From JACQNR01 sp049515175 (GTDB lineage Bacteria; Acidobacteriota; Terriglobia; UBA7540), in the NCBI GenBank assembly GCA_049515175.1, contig JBEKUI010000169.1, forward strand, positions 1 through 10,491: a stretch of 10,491 nt of DNA, in the 5' to 3' direction. Positions 6,378 to 10,491 of the stretch are shown here, piece by piece. Below the pieces are notes generated by a model. It made no database searches. It was not told the DNA's origin and saw only the letters and a program-made list of their open reading frames with translations. The position numbers and the translations under genes were made by a program. Position 1 is the first letter of the stretch. Each line of letters starts with the position of its first letter.

Positions 6378-7286
6378 ATGCCGGAAACACGGCGGTTCAA
6401 AGTCGGACTCATCCAGATGGCCTGCACTCCGGACCCGCAGGAAAACCTGGCGCGGGCGGTCGGGCGCGTGAAGGAGGCAGCGAGAGCCGGCGCGCAGGTG
6501 ATCTGTCTGCCGGAGTTATTCCGCTCCCAGTATTTCTGCCAGCGCGAGGATCATGCCTTCTTTGATCTCGCCGAGGCCGTCCCTGGGCCCTCCACGGAAG
6601 CGCTGAGTGATCTGGCAAAGAAACTCGAGGTGGTGATTATCGCTCCGGTTTTCGAGCGGCGCGCGCCGGGGATCTATCACAACAGCGCGGCGGTGATTGA
6701 TGCCACCGGCGAGGTCGTGGGCCTTTACCGCAAGATGCATATTCCCGACGATCCCGCGTATTACGAGAAATTCTACTTTACTCCCGGCGACCTGGGCTTC
6801 CGTGCCTTCGATACGGCGGCGGGACGCCTCGGAACGCTCATCTGCTGGGACCAGTGGTACCCCGAGGGCGCGCGTCTGACGGCGCTCCAGGGCGCCAGCG
6901 TTCTCTTCTACCCCACGGCGATCGGCTGGCACCCCGATGAGAAGGCTCAGTACGGTGCCGTGCAGCGCGACGCCTGGCGCACCATCCATCGCGCTCATGC
7001 CATCGCCAACGGTGTGTACGTCGCCGCGGTCAATCGCGTCGGACACGAGAAGCTCTCCGGAACGCCCGGCAAGGGAATCGAATTCTGGGGCTCATCGTTT
7101 TTGTGCGATCCCTTCGGCGTGGTCATTGCCGAGGCCTTTGACGACCGCGAGGAGATCGTCCTGGGGGAGATTGACCTGCAGCGCATCGAGGAGACGCGCC
7201 AGCATTGGCCGTTTCTCCGCGACCGCCGTATTGACGCCTACGGCGGGCTCGATCAGCGGTACCTCGACAAGAAGATCGATGATTAA
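6378..7286 (+). CDS. aguB: N-carbamoylputrescine amidase (nitrilase superfamily)
   Basis: The product has 302 residues, the usual length. It hydrolyses N-carbamoylputrescine to putrescine, CO2 and ammonia in the cytoplasm, the second step of the agmatine route to polyamines. The nitrilase triad is visible: Glu46 in VICLPELF, Lys119 in LYRKMHIPDDP, and Cys156 in GTLICWDQWYPEGAR. Further family blocks are YYEKFYFTPGDLGF (128-141), YPTAIGWHP (178-186) and 'EFWGSSFLCDPFG', all characteristic of the AguB subgroup. The substrate call is strengthened by the agmatine deiminase gene that follows. The ATG at 6378 fits the family N-terminus (VGLIQMACTPDP), and its promoter implies little or no leader. 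The gene is divergent from mlaE. Confidence 0.94.
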   Translation: MPETRRFKVGLIQMACTPDPQENLARAVGRVKEAARAGAQVICLPELFRSQYFCQREDHAFFDLAEAVPGPSTEALSDLAKKLEVVIIAPVFERRAPGIYHNSAAVIDATGEVVGLYRKMHIPDDPAYYEKFYFTPGDLGFRAFDTAAGRLGTLICWDQWYPEGARLTALQGASVLFYPTAIGWHPDEKAQYGAVQRDAWRTIHRAHAIANGVYVAAVNRVGHEKLSGTPGKGIEFWGSSFLCDPFGVVIAEAFDDREEIVLGEIDLQRIEETRQHWPFLRDRRIDAYGGLDQRYLDKKIDD

Positions 7287-7387
7287 GTGATTTAGTGAAT
7301 TGAATAAGTGGGTTCGGCCGAGGTCCGGAGGCATTCCAGGCAAGCAGGTCATGGGTCAGAAGAGCAATCGCAAAATCACAAAATCAC
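7287..7387. repeat. Inverted repeat spanning the aguB-aguA gap
   Basis: GTGATTTAGTGA (7287-7298), directly after the aguB stop, is complementary at 11 of 12 positions to TCACAAAATCAC (7376-7387), which ends 11 nt before the aguA ATG. The intervening segment is 77 nt. The right arm belongs to a short tandem repeat (AAATCACA twice). The two AT-rich arms bracket GC-rich sequence. It may fold in the mRNA or mark a small inserted repeat. Confidence 0.5.
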
Positions 7388-7398
7388 AAGATCGCTCA

Positions 7399-8469
7399 AT
7401 GCCACGGCGGAGCCCTGCCGCGTTGGGTTTCCGCCATCCTGCCGAATGGGAACCGCACGAGGCCACGTGGATTGGCTGGCCTGCGAACCGCACCGACTGG
7501 CCGGGAAAATTCGCCCCCATACCCTGGGTCTATGGCGAAATCGTGCGTCGGATTGCGCCCGGCGAGATCGTCAGAATCCTGGTGAATTCGAAGCAGCACG
7601 AGGCGAGCGTGCGCCGGGTGCTGGCTCGGTGCGGCGCCGACCTCTCCCGCGTCGAGTTTTTCCGAATTCCCGCCAATCGCGGCTGGACGCGCGATGCCGG
7701 TCCGATCTTTGTGCGACGCGAGGGGCCCGGCGAGCCCGAAGTCGCCGTCGTGCGATTCCGCTTCAATGCCTGGGCGAAGTATCCCGACTGGCAGAAGGAC
7801 GCTCGCGTCCCAGAGCGCGCAGCGCGCGCGCTCGGCATGAAGATGTTTTGCGCCGTGGCCCGGGGAAGAGACTTTGTTCTGGAAGGTGGCAGCATCGACG
7901 TGAACGGGCGCGGCACGCTGCTGACCACCGAAGAATGCCTGCTCGATCCCGTGACCCAGACGCGCAATCCCGGCCTGCCCCGGCAGGAAATCGAAGCGGC
8001 CCTGCGCGCTTCGCTGGGCGTCTCGAACATTCTCTGGCTGGGGCGGGGAATTGCCGGCGACGACACGCACGGTCACGTTGATGACCTTTGCCGTTTTGTG
8101 AAACCTGGCACCGTCGTTCTCTGCCAGGAATCGAGTGCCGGTGATCCGAACCATGCGCCGCTGGCGGAAAACCGCGAACGGCTTGAGTCGATGCGCCTGG
8201 AAGATGGTTCGAAAATGGAAGTTGTCCCGCTTCCCATGCCCTCGCCGCTCATCTTCGACGGGCAGCGGCTTCCCGCCAGCTACGCCAACTTCTACATCGC
8301 CAACGCCGCGGTTCTGGTTCCCACGTTTAACGACCCGAATGACCGCATCGCACTTGGCACGCTGAGCGAGCTTTTCCGTGATCGACCCGTCGTGGGCATT
8401 CACGCGGTCGATCTGGTCTGGGGACTCGGCACGCTCCACTGCCTGACGCACGAGCAGCCGGCCGTCTAA
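7399..8469 (+). CDS. aguA: Agmatine deiminase
   Basis: The product has 356 residues. It converts agmatine to N-carbamoylputrescine and ammonia, the substrate made for AguB. It belongs to the peptidyl-arginine-deiminase (PAD_porph) family. Diagnostic blocks are PAEWEPHEATWIGWP (14-28), the substrate-binding RGWTRDAGP (94-102), FVLEGGSIDVNG (159-170), the catalytic GDDTHGHVDD (220-229), and near the C-terminus the nucleophile Cys348 in GTLHCLTHEQP. All catalytic residues are present. I chose ATG 7399 because family similarity begins a few residues later (AALGFRHPAEW). Upstream in-frame ATG 7351 and TTG 7300 add only a Lys/Ser/Gln-rich, family-unlike stretch. No good Shine-Dalgarno sequence precedes 7399, so translation may be coupled or structure-dependent. 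Same strand as aguB, after 112 bp. Confidence 0.94.
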   Translation: MPRRSPAALGFRHPAEWEPHEATWIGWPANRTDWPGKFAPIPWVYGEIVRRIAPGEIVRILVNSKQHEASVRRVLARCGADLSRVEFFRIPANRGWTRDAGPIFVRREGPGEPEVAVVRFRFNAWAKYPDWQKDARVPERAARALGMKMFCAVARGRDFVLEGGSIDVNGRGTLLTTEECLLDPVTQTRNPGLPRQEIEAALRASLGVSNILWLGRGIAGDDTHGHVDDLCRFVKPGTVVLCQESSAGDPNHAPLAENRERLESMRLEDGSKMEVVPLPMPSPLIFDGQRLPASYANFYIANAAVLVPTFNDPNDRIALGTLSELFRDRPVVGIHAVDLVWGLGTLHCLTHEQPAV

Positions 8470-8479
8470 ACAAAACGCG

Positions 8480-8510
8480 CGGGACACGCCGCGTGGCACA
8501 CCGTGTCCCG
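8480..8510 (+). repeat. Perfect 9-bp hairpin between aguA and the PHP gene
   Basis: CGGGACACG (8480-8488) and CGTGTCCCG (8502-8510) pair perfectly around a 13-nt loop. The stem starts 10 bp after the aguA stop and ends at the base before the GGAGG ribosome-binding site (8511-8515) of the next gene. With no T-run it is more likely an mRNA-stability or translation-control hairpin than an intrinsic terminator. Confidence 0.6.
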
Positions 8511-8526
8511 GGAGGTTTTGACCGCC

Positions 8527-9369
8527 ATGAGTCTGACCCTTTCACGCCGTAGCGCACTTCAGAAAGTCCTTGCCGGAGCGCTGGGAGCCCTCCCGCTGCA
8601 AGGAGCATGGCGCGCGCTGCGGCCGGAAGAATTCGATTTCCCACTCATCGATTTCCACGCGCACGTGGAAGGAGATTTCAAGCTGCTGTTGGCCCTCGAA
8701 CTGGCCAGGTCGCGCGGCGTCAAGCTGGGCCTTGCCGAACACGGCGGCTGCGGGCAGAAGATGAACAACGACGCGGCACTCAATAGCTACCTCGAAGAGA
8801 TGGCCGGTGCGGCCGTTTACAAGGGGATGCAGGCCGAGGGCCTCGACTGGATGAAATGTTTTTCCAAGAACGCCATCGCCCAACTCGACTTCGTCTTGTC
8901 CGACGCGCTGACCTTTCCGGAGAAGGACGGTCATCTCGTTCAACTGTGGACGCCGGCGGCGACGATCGCCGACAAGCAGGACTTCATGGAGCGCTACGTC
9001 GCCTTCAACGTTCGCGTGATCTCCGAAGAGCCCATCGACATCTTTGCCAATCCCACTTTCCTGCCGGAAGCGATTGCCGCTGAATACGACAAGCTATGGA
9101 CGAAAGAACGGATGCGGAGGGTGATCGAGGCCGCGGTGAAAAACGGCGTGGCGATTGAAATCAACTCCCGCTACGACATTCCCAGCCTGGCGTTTCTGCG
9201 GATGGCGAAGGAGGCGGGAGTGAAATTCTCGTTTGGCTCCAACGCCCATGACGAGAACGTTGGCAAGCTTGACTACTCGCTCCAGATGGCCAGGGAACTT
9301 GGCCTGACCCGCAAGAACATGTTCATGCCCGCGCCGCGTGCAGAAAAGCCCATCATGCGCCGAGATTAG
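8527..9369 (+). CDS. Tat-exported PHP-domain protein (putative metal-dependent hydrolase)
   Basis: The product has 280 residues. ATG 8527 is chosen: GGAGG lies 11 nt upstream, and the N-terminus then forms a signal peptide with a twin-arginine motif, LSRRSALQK (5-13), a hydrophobic core to about residue 23 and a possible cleavage site near 'LQGA'. An in-frame GTG at 8503 lies inside the hairpin and is less likely. The mature part has PHP motifs: DFHAH (42-46) with the metal-binding H-x-H, GLAEHGG (68-74), the strand AIEINSR (209-215) and FGSNAHDENVGK (236-247) with the final His241. PHP domains use a trinuclear metal centre for phosphoester hydrolysis (histidinol phosphatase, polymerase PHP). 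Here the substrate is unknown. Export by Tat suggests a metal-loaded, folded periplasmic enzyme. It follows aguA by 57 bp and may be co-transcribed. Confidence 0.8.
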   Translation: MSLTLSRRSALQKVLAGALGALPLQGAWRALRPEEFDFPLIDFHAHVEGDFKLLLALELARSRGVKLGLAEHGGCGQKMNNDAALNSYLEEMAGAAVYKGMQAEGLDWMKCFSKNAIAQLDFVLSDALTFPEKDGHLVQLWTPAATIADKQDFMERYVAFNVRVISEEPIDIFANPTFLPEAIAAEYDKLWTKERMRRVIEAAVKNGVAIEINSRYDIPSLAFLRMAKEAGVKFSFGSNAHDENVGKLDYSLQMARELGLTRKNMFMPAPRAEKPIMRRD

Positions 9370-9399
9370 TCCAGTCCTTCGGGGTACGGCCTGCCCGGA

Positions 9400-10386
9400 T
9401 CATTTCAAACGCTTCTTCAGAAAGGCGATGGCTTGCTCGAAGGCCGCTGCAGCCTGCGGGTCATTGGGATTCCCGTCGAAGCCGTGAGCGCCGCCCTGGA
9501 TGCGGATGAGGCGATGCTTGATGTGATGCCGCTCGAGTTCGCGGGCCATTAGTTCCGACTGCTGGAATGGTACGTCGGTATCGTGGTCACCGTGGAGCAA
9601 TAAGGTCGGCGGATAATTCGACCTCACGTTTTGGACAGGGCAGTAAGGAGCGAACCTACTCGGCTCCTTTTCCGGGTCCCAGCCGCCCACTTCTTTCGGC
9701 CATAGTCCCTGCTGGCGGCAATAGAGGTAAAAGAACCAGCGCTGCTCTTCCTCACCCTCAGTGACAACGGTGTTGCCTACGGACTGCCTGGCTTTTTCGG
9801 CGGACACCGCAGGTTCCTTGGAATAGAAAGGGTCGGGGCGGCTGTACCAAGCGCCCGTAATGTCGCCGTAGCCATAGAATGACACCAATGCGCGCGGCGG
9901 GGGCTCGCATTGGTATCCGGCGGAAAGAGTCAGATAGCCTCCGGCGGAATGCCCCACCACGGCGACGCGCTTGGAGTCGCAGTGAAACAACAACGGCCCT
10001 TGCGTCCTCACCCATCGGTAAGCATCCTGCAGATCCTCGATGATTCCGGGCAACTTGGTTTCGGGCGCCAGCCGGTAATCAATGCAGACCACCACGAAGC
10101 CCTCTTTGAGGTAGCGGGCGAGCTGCACAGCGCGGATTTTCGTCCGGTCCCCGAAAATCAGCGCTCCGCCGTGTATCCAGAGAATCACGGGTCGGACTCG
10201 ATTGTCAGGGGGCCTATAGACATCAGCCTTGATCGCATGACCCTCGACATATTTGTATTCGTAGGTTGCCTTCGCAAACTCCGGACGTTTTTCGTCGCCG
10301 ACCGCCGAGACCACTTCCGCCGGCGTCGCGCGAACCGGCGAGATCAGGAATACCGCGCCGAAGAGAATTACGATTTTCATTCTCAT
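9400..10386 (-). CDS. Secreted alpha/beta hydrolase, carboxylesterase-like
   Basis: The product has 328 residues. ATG 10386 has GAGGA about 8 nt upstream; a second ATG lies two codons on. A signal peptide (MRMKIVILFGAVFLISPVRA) probably ends after residue 20. Catalytic features of the hormone-sensitive-lipase/BD-FAE-type esterase group are all visible: the oxyanion-hole HGG (72-74) in LWIHGGALIFGD, IDYRLAPETKLPG (102-114), the nucleophile Ser147 in GHSAGG, Asp269 in HGDHDTDVP, and His301 in GGAHGF. Such enzymes cleave carboxylic esters, for example acetyl or feruloyl groups on plant polysaccharides or small esters. The natural substrate cannot be read here. Residues about 173-250 form a long insertion, probably a cap over the active site, with Tyr- and Trp-rich stretches. 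It converges on the PHP gene with a 30-bp gap. Confidence 0.9.
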   Translation of the reverse strand: MRMKIVILFGAVFLISPVRATPAEVVSAVGDEKRPEFAKATYEYKYVEGHAIKADVYRPPDNRVRPVILWIHGGALIFGDRTKIRAVQLARYLKEGFVVVCIDYRLAPETKLPGIIEDLQDAYRWVRTQGPLLFHCDSKRVAVVGHSAGGYLTLSAGYQCEPPPRALVSFYGYGDITGAWYSRPDPFYSKEPAVSAEKARQSVGNTVVTEGEEEQRWFFYLYCRQQGLWPKEVGGWDPEKEPSRFAPYCPVQNVRSNYPPTLLLHGDHDTDVPFQQSELMARELERHHIKHRLIRIQGGAHGFDGNPNDPQAAAAFEQAIAFLKKRLK

Positions 10387-10453
10387 GAAAGAGTCCTCAA
10401 TAAATCGTTCCCAGGATGCGTTGCCTCGTTGGGCGAATTCTGAAAGCGCGTGA

Positions 10454-10482
10454 AGCCTAACTCTCCGCGGATATTGCGTCAA
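10454..10482 (-). promoter_or_regulatory. Promoter of the esterase gene
   Basis: On the minus strand TTGACG (10482-10477), a 17-bp spacer and TAGGCT (10459-10454). The -10 hexamer is identical to that of aguB. Initiation near 10447 would give a leader of about 60 nt before ATG 10386, which has its own ribosome-binding site. Confidence 0.6.
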
Positions 10483-10491
10483 GGCGAAGGC

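Noticed and set aside
7396..8499. Long minus-strand open frame of 367 codons opposite aguA
   Set aside because: It is an antisense shadow of aguA, a gene with all its catalytic motifs, and its translation has no recognisable domain.

Overview
The window is GC-rich chromosomal DNA, most likely from an Acidobacteriota-type soil or sediment bacterium. That assignment is an inference from gene style: a secreted FecR-like protein with a glycine-zipper tail, an MCE protein with long C-terminal repeats, a Tat-exported PHP protein and a secreted carboxylesterase-like hydrolase. No rRNA or other strong phylogenetic marker is present. The genes are ordinary chromosomal types. I found no complete novel system. 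The least explained stretch is 2255-3040.

Layout: (1) 1-432 (+) is the C-terminal end of a TPR protein. (2) 540-1298 and 1400-2200 (both -) encode a FecR-like exported protein and, upstream of it, a WecG/TagA/CpsF glycosyltransferase. (3) 2201-3040 has no intact gene. It holds an AT-rich block with three clear 20-bp direct repeats plus degenerate copies at about 25/50-bp spacing. Further right is a C-terminal scrap of a tyrosine recombinase that abuts a tRNA-Leu(CAA) gene (3041-3129, -). This looks like a decayed integrated element at a tRNA. (4) 3339-6240 (-) is an mlaE-mlaF-mlaD operon for retrograde phospholipid or lipid transport. (5) 6378-9369 (+) is aguB-aguA followed by a PHP-domain protein. 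aguB and aguA convert agmatine to putrescine. (6) 9400-10386 (-) is a secreted alpha/beta hydrolase.

Four good promoter candidates share a TTGnCn - 17/18 bp - TAnnnT architecture: those for mlaE, aguB, tRNA-Leu and the esterase. The mlaE promoter overlaps the apparent upstream TTG start of mlaE and so argues for the GTG start at 6240. The aguB promoter lies so close to its ATG that the transcript should be leaderless or nearly so. The mla and agu operons diverge from one 137-bp control region.

Oddities at protein level: MlaF has Ser where ABC ATPases have the catalytic Walker B Glu, and carries a low-complexity insertion after the H-loop. MlaD ends in five copies of a repeat with an exact 34-residue period.
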